From Acidobacteriota bacterium (lineage in GTDB: Bacteria; Acidobacteriota; Terriglobia; Acidiferrales; UBA7541), in NCBI GenBank assembly GCA_003161495.1, contig PMOP01000453.1, forward strand, positions 1 through 15,652: a stretch of 15,652 bases of DNA, in the 5' to 3' direction. The notes under the pieces were generated by a model. The model made no database searches. It saw only the letters and a program-made list of their open reading frames with translations, and was not told the DNA's origin. Below are positions 1 through 6,230 of the stretch, piece after piece; the stretch's first letter is position 1; every line of letters begins with the position of its first letter. Both the position numbers and the translations under genes were made by a program.

Positions 1-66
<66 letters not shown>

Positions 67-225
67 CTAAACATAGTGGCAATCGATCCTGTGCAGGTGT
101 GCAGGTGAAGTTGCCCAAGCTTCGGAGCCTCTCACGGGGTTCCGAGGTAATCGCTCGAACGATTCGATCTTCGAGCGGGTTCTGTCAGATCTCATCTACC
201 AGTTGTCAAAGAGTCTTCTTGGAAG
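67..225 (+). other. 16S rRNA 3' trailer with small hairpins and a reversed boxA-like motif
   Basis: This short non-coding trailer separates the 16S end from its terminator. A perfect 8-bp stem pairs CGCTCGAA (152-159) with TTCGAGCG (170-177). A weaker 7-bp stem pairs CGGAGCC (about 123-129) with GGTTCCG (about 138-145). Near 202-216 the complementary strand reads GACTCTTTGACAAC, which resembles the rRNA antitermination boxA (TGCTCTTTAACA type) but in reverse orientation. I looked for tRNA-Ile and tRNA-Ala, the usual spacer tRNAs, and saw neither. The trailer probably belongs to the primary rRNA transcript and is removed during 16S maturation, which is inference. Confidence 0.6.
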
Positions 226-257
226 AGCCCGCCATATTGGCGGGCTTTTTTTATTTT
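226..257 (+). terminator. Intrinsic terminator of the 16S transcription unit
   Basis: AGCCCGCC (226-233) pairs perfectly with GGCGGGCT (239-246) around a 5-base loop ATATT. Seven consecutive T residues (246-252) and a further TTTT (254-257) follow. This is a textbook Rho-independent terminator in the plus direction. It lies about 160 bases after the 16S end, so 16S transcription would stop here. There is no matching T-run on the minus strand, so it should not terminate the convergent AIPR gene. Confidence 0.9.
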
Positions 258-308
258 AAGTGAAGAGTGCGGTGCGTAGGCGAAAGACCAAGCCGTGCAA
301 ATGGACTC

Positions 309-2138
309 TCAGACTTCGGTATGAACTCGCAGGAGGGGAAGGTCTGCTTTGGACCTATATTCTGGAATGATCTCAAGCTCAGAGTTGATATCCAAGAGTG
401 TGTTATTGCTTCGGAACCAGTTGCGATGGCGGAAATCGCTATGCTTCGCAGCTTGGGCATATGCTTTGTTGATGGCGATGCTCGAAAGCTTGAAGAGTTC
501 CGCGATTGACCGCTTCGTCTGGATCGATGGCGAGTCCATCCAATCATTCGGCTTGTAGAGCTTCCTCAAATCAGCATCTAGGTCTTGTTTTGTAGCCCTA
601 TAAATCAGGCGCAGCAATTGCCCAACCGCGTAATACACAATCCAACGGCGCTCGAGCCCGGGCGCGCTGCGCCCCTCAGTATTATCTTCGTCACGCTTTT
701 CTCTCCAAAGAGTTTGAATCTCCTCGCAAAGGAAATATGTTCCGGCTAGCAATTTAAATTCTTCGTCGGTGGGATGAGAGACAGGTTCGCCGAACACCTT
801 GGTATAGCCTCCCTTCGCGGAAACGTCAAAAAGATACCTGGTGCCACCGAACATGTCGTCTGGCCCATAACGGAAGGCAAATATTGTCTTTGCGAAATCT
901 TCCATTGTAACGGGGGTCCTATTGGCGACCGGTTCCCGGCTTCTCTTGTTCTTGTAGATGTACGGTTTACCGTGTCTACTGATGCCCGAAAACCTGCGAT
1001 TGAGTTCTTTCTGAAACGGATCGTTGCTGCGAAAATCGGAAACCTTAATGGCATTCTGGGTGTTATTGAACCTCGTCGCATCAGAAAGAAAATCGGTGTC
1101 CTTGCCAAGGGAGAAACCCATGACCCGGAGTAGAACTCTGACTTCTTGTAGAGGTTGATTATCCTTGACTTGAGCCTTGCTCAAAGAGCGAATTGTCTGT
1201 GCTCCGTTAATGATGGACAGCCGTCTGCAATGAAGAGAATTGTCTTCGTGATTTTCCTCGATCTGAGTTGCCACCGCCGAGACGCCGTTGTTGAAGAATA
1301 CGAAATCGTCAGGGTCTTTTATCGCCGTTTCCACGATGCCCTTGTTCGTGGCTGTCTCGCCGACATAGTCACGAATATTCATAGCGAAGAGGCGATACCT
1401 ATATTGGCGATATAGCTCGCCGAGATGTGATCCGCGAACTTCACCTATATATAGGTCGCGCCCGGCCCCAGACCGATGATGGATCCAAGGCTTGCCTTCG
1501 TCATTCGCGACGAACTGGATTACGATGTCTTGGTCCAAGATTTCGCCGGCCGACAACGCCTCTCGCAGTTTGACATTCAGATCGGATTCGTCGAATAAAG
1601 CAAGTTCCGCTCGCTCTTCGAGTTCGCTTAAGCCATTTACCTGGTTCGGACCACTACTTGCGCGATTGCGTATGGGGTCTGAAACCTTGCCCAAAGTAAT
1701 GAACTGCAGGTCGAAATAGTCGTTCTGCCAATCGATATCCTGTAATGCCTCCATTACCTCCCTATTTAGTTTTTGTTTTTTCAAATACGCGTCGTAGAGC
1801 CTTGATAGTACCTCGCAGAAGTGGGTAACGTTCTCAGCGATCTCGTACTTGTCCGCTGAATGGTATTTTGACTGGACAATCAGTACGCGGCCTTCCGAAG
1901 GATAAATGAAATCCGCTCCGCCATCACTGGGTCCATCGACTAAATATTCGTCGATCTCCTCTTCGGTATCAGGAACGAGTCCCGGTGTAAGCTTTGCGAC
2001 GATTGATTTGATGTAAAATCTGGCCATTTCTTTTGCCCTGCCGTTCGCGTCGAGAGTGTCGAAGCGCGATCCTAAGCGCGTTTCAGCGCTCTCGATCAAG
2101 GCCTGCCTAAACCTCGGTTTCCTGTCTTTACTTTCCAT
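309..2138 (-). CDS. AIPR family abortive infection / phage resistance protein with N-terminal nuclease-like domain
   Basis: This 609-residue protein matches the AIPR family (abortive infection phage resistance). The N-terminal third carries a likely PD-(D/E)xK nuclease core: DGPSDGGADF with Asp76, then VLIVQSKY with Gln89 and Lys91, the spacing seen in Mrr-like and AIPR nucleases. The AIPR signature follows: GIVETAIKDPDDFVFFNNGV (about 266-285) and the INGAQT motif (about 310-315). Length is normal for the family and no frameshift is visible. The ATG at 2138 has only a weak purine run upstream (GAAAAAA), but starting at the next Met (38) would cut into conserved sequence. GC content is lower than in neighbouring housekeeping genes: three 60-base lines inside it (1201, 1681, 1861) count to 45-48%, against 63-68% for two lines in metH. 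That fits horizontal acquisition. Antiphage activity is inferred from the family; no methylase or partner protein lies beside it. Confidence 0.88.
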   Translation of the reverse strand: MESKDRKPRFRQALIESAETRLGSRFDTLDANGRAKEMARFYIKSIVAKLTPGLVPDTEEEIDEYLVDGPSDGGADFIYPSEGRVLIVQSKYHSADKYEIAENVTHFCEVLSRLYDAYLKKQKLNREVMEALQDIDWQNDYFDLQFITLGKVSDPIRNRASSGPNQVNGLSELEERAELALFDESDLNVKLREALSAGEILDQDIVIQFVANDEGKPWIHHRSGAGRDLYIGEVRGSHLGELYRQYRYRLFAMNIRDYVGETATNKGIVETAIKDPDDFVFFNNGVSAVATQIEENHEDNSLHCRRLSIINGAQTIRSLSKAQVKDNQPLQEVRVLLRVMGFSLGKDTDFLSDATRFNNTQNAIKVSDFRSNDPFQKELNRRFSGISRHGKPYIYKNKRSREPVANRTPVTMEDFAKTIFAFRYGPDDMFGGTRYLFDVSAKGGYTKVFGEPVSHPTDEEFKLLAGTYFLCEEIQTLWREKRDEDNTEGRSAPGLERRWIVYYAVGQLLRLIYRATKQDLDADLRKLYKPNDWMDSPSIQTKRSIAELFKLSSIAINKAYAQAAKHSDFRHRNWFRSNNTLLDINSELEIIPEYRSKADLPLLRVHTEV

Positions 2139-2299
2139 AATATTTTTTCAGCCAAAGACGTTCCGACAGAGTCTACAGCAAGTGCCGTGCCTGCACAAAA
2201 TTCAGGCGGGCCTTTAGCCTGTTCGTAACGGTGCTTCACCGATGAATAATACCACCCACTCAGGTTAACTTCGATTTACGATACCCGGTGTTTGGGGCG

Positions 2300-2330
2300 C
2301 CCCATCCCTGACGTTTTTCAAGGGATGGGG
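2300..2330. repeat. Perfect 10-bp-stem palindrome, possible dispersed repeat or terminator
   Basis: CCCCATCCCT (2300-2309) pairs perfectly with AGGGATGGGG (2321-2330) around an 11-base loop (GACGTTTTTCA). The left arm also overlaps a second palindrome GGGGCGCCCC (2294-2303), so two structures compete. The following bases (TTTCGATTTC) are only moderately T-rich. Because it lies between two divergent genes, a terminator role is not needed, and a dispersed intergenic palindrome is equally likely. No second copy occurs in this window. Confidence 0.5.
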
Positions 2331-2410
2331 TTTCGATTTCAAATTCCGGTACAGGCGAGTATGACAAAAGCCCCGCCATTTCCACGCCGAGGGACGCAGC
2401 GAACGCCCAA

Positions 2411-2496
2411 TATAATCATCTAAATCGTTACCTTTGCGGAATCAATTCTCCTCGAAAGTAAGGAGGTGTGTGATAAAGTAAGGAGGAAGGAGAATT
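2411..2496 (+). promoter_or_regulatory. Probable vapBC promoter and operator region
   Basis: A perfect TATAAT at 2411-2416 lies about 84 bases before the vapB start; I see no good -35 box. Downstream, the 12-mer AAAGTAAGGAGG occurs twice as a direct repeat (2455-2466 and 2475-2486), exactly 20 bases apart. A 9-bp inverted repeat, AATTCTCCT (2444-2452) and AGGAGAATT (2488-2496), brackets both copies. The second direct-repeat copy also supplies the Shine-Dalgarno of vapB. VapB antitoxins of the AbrB type normally bind repeats in their own promoter, so autoregulation here is a reasonable inference. Confidence 0.5.
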
Positions 2497-2499
2497 CCC

Positions 2500-2751
2500 T
2501 TGAAGAAGCAGGCCAAGATCACCAGTAAAGGGCAAATCACCTTGCCATATGAGATTCGCCGGGAAATGGGCGTCCGGGCGGGCGACAAGGTGGAGTTTGA
2601 AAAGGACGACGCCGGTTTTCATATTCGTCCTGTGAGAACCGAAAGCCCATTCGCAAAGTATGCGGGAATCGGGAATCCCGGAATTCCCCGCGGCAGGAAA
2701 GCAATTATTCGCTACATTCGCAAGATGCGTGGGCATGACAACGGCGATTGA
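2500..2751 (+). CDS. vapB: AbrB/MazE/SpoVT-family antitoxin (VapB type)
   Basis: This 83-residue protein has the swapped-hairpin DNA-binding fold: the N-terminal 46 residues include ITSKGQITLPYEIRREMGVR and GDKVEFEKDDAGFHIRP, the classic SpoVT/AbrB pattern. The C-terminal part (FAKYAGIG, RGRKAIIRYIRKMRGHD) matches the segment by which VapB antitoxins wrap and inhibit their VapC partner. The start is a TTG at 2500, chosen because a strong AGGAGGAAGGAG Shine-Dalgarno (2481-2492) lies directly upstream and the next Met (24) falls inside the DNA-binding domain. The end overlaps vapC by 17 bases, so the pair should be translated together. It likely neutralises VapC and represses its own promoter. 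Confidence 0.92.
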   Translation: MKKQAKITSKGQITLPYEIRREMGVRAGDKVEFEKDDAGFHIRPVRTESPFAKYAGIGNPGIPRGRKAIIRYIRKMRGHDNGD

Positions 2752-3166
2752 CACCAATGTCCTCGTCGCGCTCTGGGACAAGGATGAGCCGCTGAGTCCC
2801 GCGGTCCGGCCCGCGCTGGATGCGGCACTGGGACGCGGGAGCCTGGTCGTCGCGGCGCCCGTCTACGGGGAGTTGCTGGCCTTTCCATCCAGAAGCGAAT
2901 CTTTTCTCGATCGATTCTTTAGCGACACAGGGATTTTCGTAGATTGGAACTTGAACGAATCGGTTTGGAGAGCCGCAGGCCGCGCGTTTCAGGCTTCCGC
3001 GGTCCGACGAAGAAAGCATCGCGATCCGGGACCGCGCCGGATCCTGGCCGATTTTCTAATCGGCGCTCATGCCCTCCAAAACGGCTACAGTCTCCTCACT
3101 CTGGATGAACGGTTCTTCCATGCGGCCTTTCCGCACCTTCCGCTTGTGAAAGTGCAAAATAAATAG
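2735..3166 (+). CDS. vapC: PIN-domain ribonuclease toxin (VapC type)
   Basis: This 143-residue PIN-domain protein is the toxin partner of the preceding antitoxin. The acidic active-site set is complete: Asp6 in AIDTNVLVALW, Glu46 in PVYGELLAF, Asp106 in RILADFLIGAHA and Asp124 in LLTLDERFF. These coordinate Mg2+/Mn2+ for RNA cleavage in the family. The target is unknown; VapC enzymes usually cut tRNA or rRNA. The start is the ATG at 2735, just before TTAIDTNV, because PIN domains begin within a few residues of the first Asp; an upstream in-frame ATG at 2660 would add 25 unrelated residues read from inside vapB. The 17-base overlap with vapB is typical. No inactivating change is visible, so the toxin should be functional. 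Confidence 0.93.
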   Translation: MTTAIDTNVLVALWDKDEPLSPAVRPALDAALGRGSLVVAAPVYGELLAFPSRSESFLDRFFSDTGIFVDWNLNESVWRAAGRAFQASAVRRRKHRDPGPRRILADFLIGAHALQNGYSLLTLDERFFHAAFPHLPLVKVQNK

Positions 3167-3188
3167 TCTTTGTTGTGAGCCTTCCGCG

Positions 3189-3291
3189 CTACGCATCCAG
3201 CAGCTTCCTCAACCCCAGCGCAGCATGCGAGAGGCGCGCGCCGCGGCTCGATGGCGGGCATTTCGATGTCGCGACGCAGCGGCGTAAGACG
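3189..3291 (-). pseudogene. Decayed LysR-type regulator fragment
   Basis: Two minus-strand pieces match the C-terminal half of the intact LysR regulator at 4362-5237. Bases 3291-3247 encode TPLRRDIEMPAIE, where the intact gene has TPLRRDIEMPTIE. Bases 3245-3189 encode RGARLSHAALGLRKLLDA and a TAG stop, where the intact gene ends RGARLSHAAVGLMRLLHAG. The two pieces are in different frames, and about 47 codons present between them in the intact gene are missing. The sequences are similar but not identical, so this is the relic of a paralog or an old duplication. It lies directly after the stop of the metallo-hydrolase gene and has no start, so no product is expected. Confidence 0.8.
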
Positions 3292-3311
3292 CTCCCTGGT
3301 TTCCTCCGCAG

Positions 3312-4280
3312 CTATGGTGCAACGACGTCCAAATCGCGAGCGATGACGATCGGGCCGCTGTATTTCTCGAGGATTTCGCGCACCATGTCATCTTCCTTCG
3401 CGTTTCCGAGAAGGATCCAGTGGGTCAGGATGAGCATTTTTGTTCGGCTCTTGGCGGCGATTTCACCGAGTTCCGAGGCGCTGGTGTGAAATGCTTTCAT
3501 ATACTGCATCCATTCGGCGCCGCCGCTGGAAAGCGCAACGCTTCCCGCATACACCTCGTGAATGAGCGCGTCGCAGCCGTTGCAGGCATCGATCACCGAA
3601 TCGGCAGGTGACGTGTCTCCCGAAATGACAATCGATTTTCCGCCGGCTTGGAAGCGATAACCCAGCGCTTCCTTCCAGGTTCCGTGCTTCACGAGGAAAG
3701 CCTTCACGCTGACGTTCGCGTCCTGATAGATGCTTCCCGGTTGTACGTCATGTGCCGTGACTTTGTACCCCGTCGTATTTGCGCCTTCGAGCCCCGTGAT
3801 GCGGATGCGGATGTCCTCGGCGTAGGCTTCCAGGATGTGCTCGGCCATCGCCTTGGTGCCAGACGGACCATACAGTTCCAGGGGTTTTGAACGGCGAAGC
3901 ACCCAGGGGGTGAGAATGAGGTCGGGCAGGCCGAGTGTGTGGTCGGAGTGGAGATGCGTGAGGAAAGCAATGTCCAGCGCCGCGGGATCGAGTGCCGGGA
4001 CTCCGCGTTGAGAGGCCGAATTGGCCTGGCGCACGACACCTGTCCCTACGTCTACGAGATAGGCTTTCCCGTTCGCAACGATGGCCAGTGACGGCCCTTG
4101 GCGAGCCGCATCGGGAGCAGGGTATCCCGTTCCCAGAAACACAATTTCGACGCCGCTGGAGGATCCGGGCGGCGCGGATTGTTGCGCGTGCACTGCAAAA
4201 GGGATTGCAGTTACGACGCAGACAAGCACCACTATGAAATGAAAGTGATCTCCGCAAAGGCCTGCGGGTCGAATACGCAT
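3312..4280 (-). CDS. Exported MBL-fold metallo-hydrolase (ribonuclease Z/AtsA-like)
   Basis: This 322-residue metallo-beta-lactamase-fold protein begins with a signal peptide: hydrophobic core FIVVLVCVVTAIPFAV, probable cleavage after HAQ near residue 33. The metal-binding motif HLHSDH is at 109-114, in a TH.HSDH.LGLPDL context typical of the RNase Z/arylsulfatase (AtsA) branch. Other expected ligands are visible: His199 (VKHGTW), Asp222 (ISGDTS), His265 (AFHTSASELG) and His287 (LTHW). The export signal argues against a tRNA-processing RNase Z and for a periplasmic or secreted hydrolase of unknown substrate. The ATG at 4280 follows a good GAGGAG Shine-Dalgarno 8 bases upstream. The gene lies 81 bases downstream of lysR on the same strand and could be cotranscribed with it, although a TATACT box (complement of 4316-4321) could give it its own promoter. 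Confidence 0.88.
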   Translation of the reverse strand: MRIRPAGLCGDHFHFIVVLVCVVTAIPFAVHAQQSAPPGSSSGVEIVFLGTGYPAPDAARQGPSLAIVANGKAYLVDVGTGVVRQANSASQRGVPALDPAALDIAFLTHLHSDHTLGLPDLILTPWVLRRSKPLELYGPSGTKAMAEHILEAYAEDIRIRITGLEGANTTGYKVTAHDVQPGSIYQDANVSVKAFLVKHGTWKEALGYRFQAGGKSIVISGDTSPADSVIDACNGCDALIHEVYAGSVALSSGGAEWMQYMKAFHTSASELGEIAAKSRTKMLILTHWILLGNAKEDDMVREILEKYSGPIVIARDLDVVAP

Positions 4281-4361
4281 GAGCGAATCTCCTCGTGCTT
4301 TGAAGTAGCCGCAAGAGTATATAGTCTGAAGCTAAACTGCATTAAGCTGCGAAGCCTTTTT

Positions 4362-5237
4362 TCACCCTGCGTGCAGCAATCGCATTAACCCAACGGCTGC
4401 GTGCGAGAGGCGCGCGCCTCGACGGGAAACCAAATACAGCGAGCGTGGCATCTTGAGTTGGCGGATGCGGACTTCGGCCAGGAGTTTTCTTTCCACTTCC
4501 CAGCGGACGCACATGCGCGGGACGATCGCTACGCCCATGCCCATTTGCACGAAGCGCTTGATGCTTTCGATGGTGGGCATTTCGATGTCGCGGCGCAGCG
4601 GGGTGCGGTGCTTCTCGAAGAGCTGGATTACGCGCGAACGGTAGGGGGACTCGACGTTGTGCGCGATGAAGGTTTCCTCGCCCAGTTCCTTGATGTCCAC
4701 TGAGCGGCGGCGCGCCAGCTTGTGCTTTGGCGGGACGACGAACGTCAGCTCATCCTGCAGGATTTCCACGGCTGCCAGTTTTGCATCTTGTGGCACGTAG
4801 GAGACGGTGCCGAGGTCCAGGCGGTAATTCAAAACTTCCTGCGGGATGTCGCGCGAAAGCGTGCGATGCATGATCAGCTTCACGCCAGGGTAGAGTTTTC
4901 TGTAACGCGCGAGTGCCGGGAGCAGCGCGTGGATCGAGCTTTCATTTACTCCGAGGCGCAATTCGCCGCGGCCCAGGCTTTTCAGGTCTTCCATGCCCTT
5001 TTGGATTTCGTCGCGCAGGTTGAGCAGGCGCTCGGCGTAATCGCGCAGGAGTTCCCCCGCGTCGGTGAGTTTTACCTGGCGGGCGCCGCGCACGAGCAGC
5101 GGCTGGCCTACCGATTCCTCTAGCTTGCGGATGACGATGCTCACCGCGGGCTGCGTGCGGTAGAGTTTTTCCGCGGCGCGGGAAAAGCTTTGCTCTTTCG
5201 CCACGGTTAGGAATACGTGCAATTGGGACAGGTCCAT
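4362..5237 (-). CDS. LysR-type transcriptional regulator
   Basis: This 291-residue regulator has an N-terminal winged helix-turn-helix (about 1-60; FSRAAEKLYRTQPAVSIVIR is the core) and a two-lobed effector-binding domain (about 92-291; RGELRLGVNES at the join). Length is typical for LysR proteins. The ATG at 5237 was chosen over an upstream in-frame ATG at 5306 because GGAGG lies 7 bases before it, MDLSQLHVFL is the normal LysR beginning, and the longer form would read through the REPIN element. The effector and regulon are unknown. The downstream metallo-hydrolase is a plausible target, and the inverted repeat at 5370-5397 is a candidate autoregulatory site. A damaged relative of its 3' half lies at 3189-3291. 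Confidence 0.93.
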   Translation of the reverse strand: MDLSQLHVFLTVAKEQSFSRAAEKLYRTQPAVSIVIRKLEESVGQPLLVRGARQVKLTDAGELLRDYAERLLNLRDEIQKGMEDLKSLGRGELRLGVNESSIHALLPALARYRKLYPGVKLIMHRTLSRDIPQEVLNYRLDLGTVSYVPQDAKLAAVEILQDELTFVVPPKHKLARRRSVDIKELGEETFIAHNVESPYRSRVIQLFEKHRTPLRRDIEMPTIESIKRFVQMGMGVAIVPRMCVRWEVERKLLAEVRIRQLKMPRSLYLVSRRGARLSHAAVGLMRLLHAG

Positions 5238-5258
5238 GAAAAATCCTCCGGATCTCGT

Positions 5259-5337
5259 GCTGTAGCTCGCCTCTTCAGAGGCGAGGTTATTCTTCCTTCC
5301 GCGCAAAAACCCCGCCTCTGAAGAGGCGGGCTACAGC
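5259..5337. repeat. REPIN-like element 1 (two inverted GTAG-headed REPs)
   Basis: The element has two REP-like arms in inverted orientation. The left arm is GTAG followed by the perfect palindrome CTCGCCTCTTCAGAGGCGAG (5262-5285). The right arm, read on the minus strand, is GTAG followed by CCCGCCTCTTCAGAGGCGGG. A spacer of about 20 bases separates them, and the outer ends GCTGTAGC and GCTACAGC match as inverted repeats. A GTAG tetranucleotide plus a short hairpin is the hallmark of REP sequences mobilised by RAYT (IS200-like tyrosine) transposases. No transposase is encoded here. The arm sequence differs from elements 2 and 3, so it is a separate subfamily. It lies 22 bases upstream of the lysR start and so falls within its leader. 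Confidence 0.8.
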
Positions 5338-5369
5338 AATGGTCATTGCCTCAATCTCGCTATAATGGG

Positions 5370-5397
5370 AGTTTATAGCACATCCATAAACTATAAA
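5370..5397. promoter_or_regulatory. LysR-box-like inverted repeat upstream of lysR
   Basis: AGTTTAT (5370-5376) and ATAAACT (5386-5392) form a perfect 7-bp inverted repeat with a 9-base spacer and contain the T-N11-A pattern of LysR-type binding sites. A second overlapping inverted repeat pairs TTTATAG (5372-5378) with CTATAAA (5391-5397). The complement of 5372-5377 reads TATAAA, a plausible -10 for lysR. The site is about 130 bases upstream of the lysR ATG. Binding by this regulator is inferred. Confidence 0.4.
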
Positions 5398-5480
5398 TCG
5401 TATGCGTGGTGCAGGAAAGGGCGAATTAAAGGGCGAGGCGATCGGATTTTGTCGTGAAGTACGCGGCGAGAAATGGATCT

Positions 5481-6230
5481 CTAATGCCCGCCGGGGAACA
5501 AGATTTCGATGAAGCGAGCTTCTTTATCCCCGCGATTCTCGTACAAGCCCTCGTGGCCGGGTTTTCCGTCGAGCCACACGAAATCGCCCGGCTGCAACTC
5601 CTTTTCCGATTTTGTGGAGCGTCCCGAAGAAATCGAGGCGGCGTCTAGCGCGACGATCACCTGGGGAGTGTCGCGCGAAACGGGAGATTCCTCGAGGTCC
5701 ATCGACTGGTTGGGAAGCACGCGCACGAGCTGTACGCGAGTCTCGCCGGACTCGAGCAACGGCAAGGTGATGTTCGTCGCGGATGTTTTGGAGGGAAGAT
5801 CGGGACAACTCAGCGGCTCGCCTGGAAGAATCGTGGCGCAATCATTGTGGAAGCCGGTCTGTGGGCGCATCAGCTCAACGGCAATGGTGCGATACGGCGT
5901 GTCCCCGTCGACACGCGTTGAATGTATGTAGCCGCCGCGCTGCAGGCGAACCTGGGCGTCCGCATTTTTCTGGTGAACATCCGGCTTACCCGGGATTCCG
6001 ACCGTGACAAGCTGTTCGCCGATGGCAATGGCGACCGTGTCCTGGTCATGGCGGTGCAGAACGATGGAATCGCCGGGCGAGACCTGCACTTTAAACACTT
6101 TCACATAATCATTGTGAAGCGCGAGGTGATGATGGGGTTCCTGGTCCATGGTGATCACACTGGGCGTCTGCGCCATAAGCGGGAGCGGGAGAAGGCACAG
6201 GGTCGTAAACCAGGCGGAATAAGCTCTCAT
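5481..6230 (-). CDS. Exported two-cupin-domain protein
   Basis: This 249-residue protein starts with a signal peptide (MRAYSAWFTTLCLLPLPLMAQ, cleavage near residue 20). Two cupin-like halves follow. The first (about 38-125) has PGDSIVLHRHDQD with the metal-type His59-x-His61 and a later His103. The second (about 160-247) repeats the layout (RVLPNQSMDLEES, then LQPGDFVWLDGKPGHEG) but lacks the first-motif histidines, so only the N-terminal half is likely to bind metal. The function is not known; such exported cupins may be small-molecule sensors, isomerases or dioxygenase relatives. The ATG at 6230 was chosen over an in-frame ATG at 6395 because it begins the signal peptide and has AGGA 6 bases upstream. 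The gene is divergent from the porin gene and on the same strand as lysR, 243 bases away. Confidence 0.8.
   Translation of the reverse strand: MRAYSAWFTTLCLLPLPLMAQTPSVITMDQEPHHHLALHNDYVKVFKVQVSPGDSIVLHRHDQDTVAIAIGEQLVTVGIPGKPDVHQKNADAQVRLQRGGYIHSTRVDGDTPYRTIAVELMRPQTGFHNDCATILPGEPLSCPDLPSKTSATNITLPLLESGETRVQLVRVLPNQSMDLEESPVSRDTPQVIVALDAASISSGRSTKSEKELQPGDFVWLDGKPGHEGLYENRGDKEARFIEILFPGGH

Larger units (their letters stand above)
2139..2499. other. Intergenic region between divergent AIPR and vapBC genes
   Basis: No credible coding region is visible in these 361 bases. They must hold the promoters of the AIPR gene (leftward) and of vapBC (rightward). The main structural element is the perfect hairpin at 2300-2330, described separately. 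A TATAAT box at 2411-2416 and the operator-like repeats at 2444-2496 lie on the vapBC side. The part nearest the AIPR start (2139-2290) shows no motif I can name. Confidence 0.6.

Noticed and set aside
67..225. Spacer tRNA genes (Ile/Ala) after the 16S gene
   Set aside because: I looked for T-loop and anticodon-arm patterns and found none; the hairpins present are too small and lack tRNA consensus bases.
3748..4314. 188-codon open frame overlapping the metallo-hydrolase gene
   Set aside because: It is Arg/Ser-rich and out of frame with a gene whose catalytic motifs are complete; no sign of dual coding.
5361..5366. Perfect TATAAT on the plus strand upstream of lysR as a promoter
   Set aside because: It would drive transcription rightward, antisense to the cupin gene, and has no recognisable -35 at 16-18 bases; kept only as a note.
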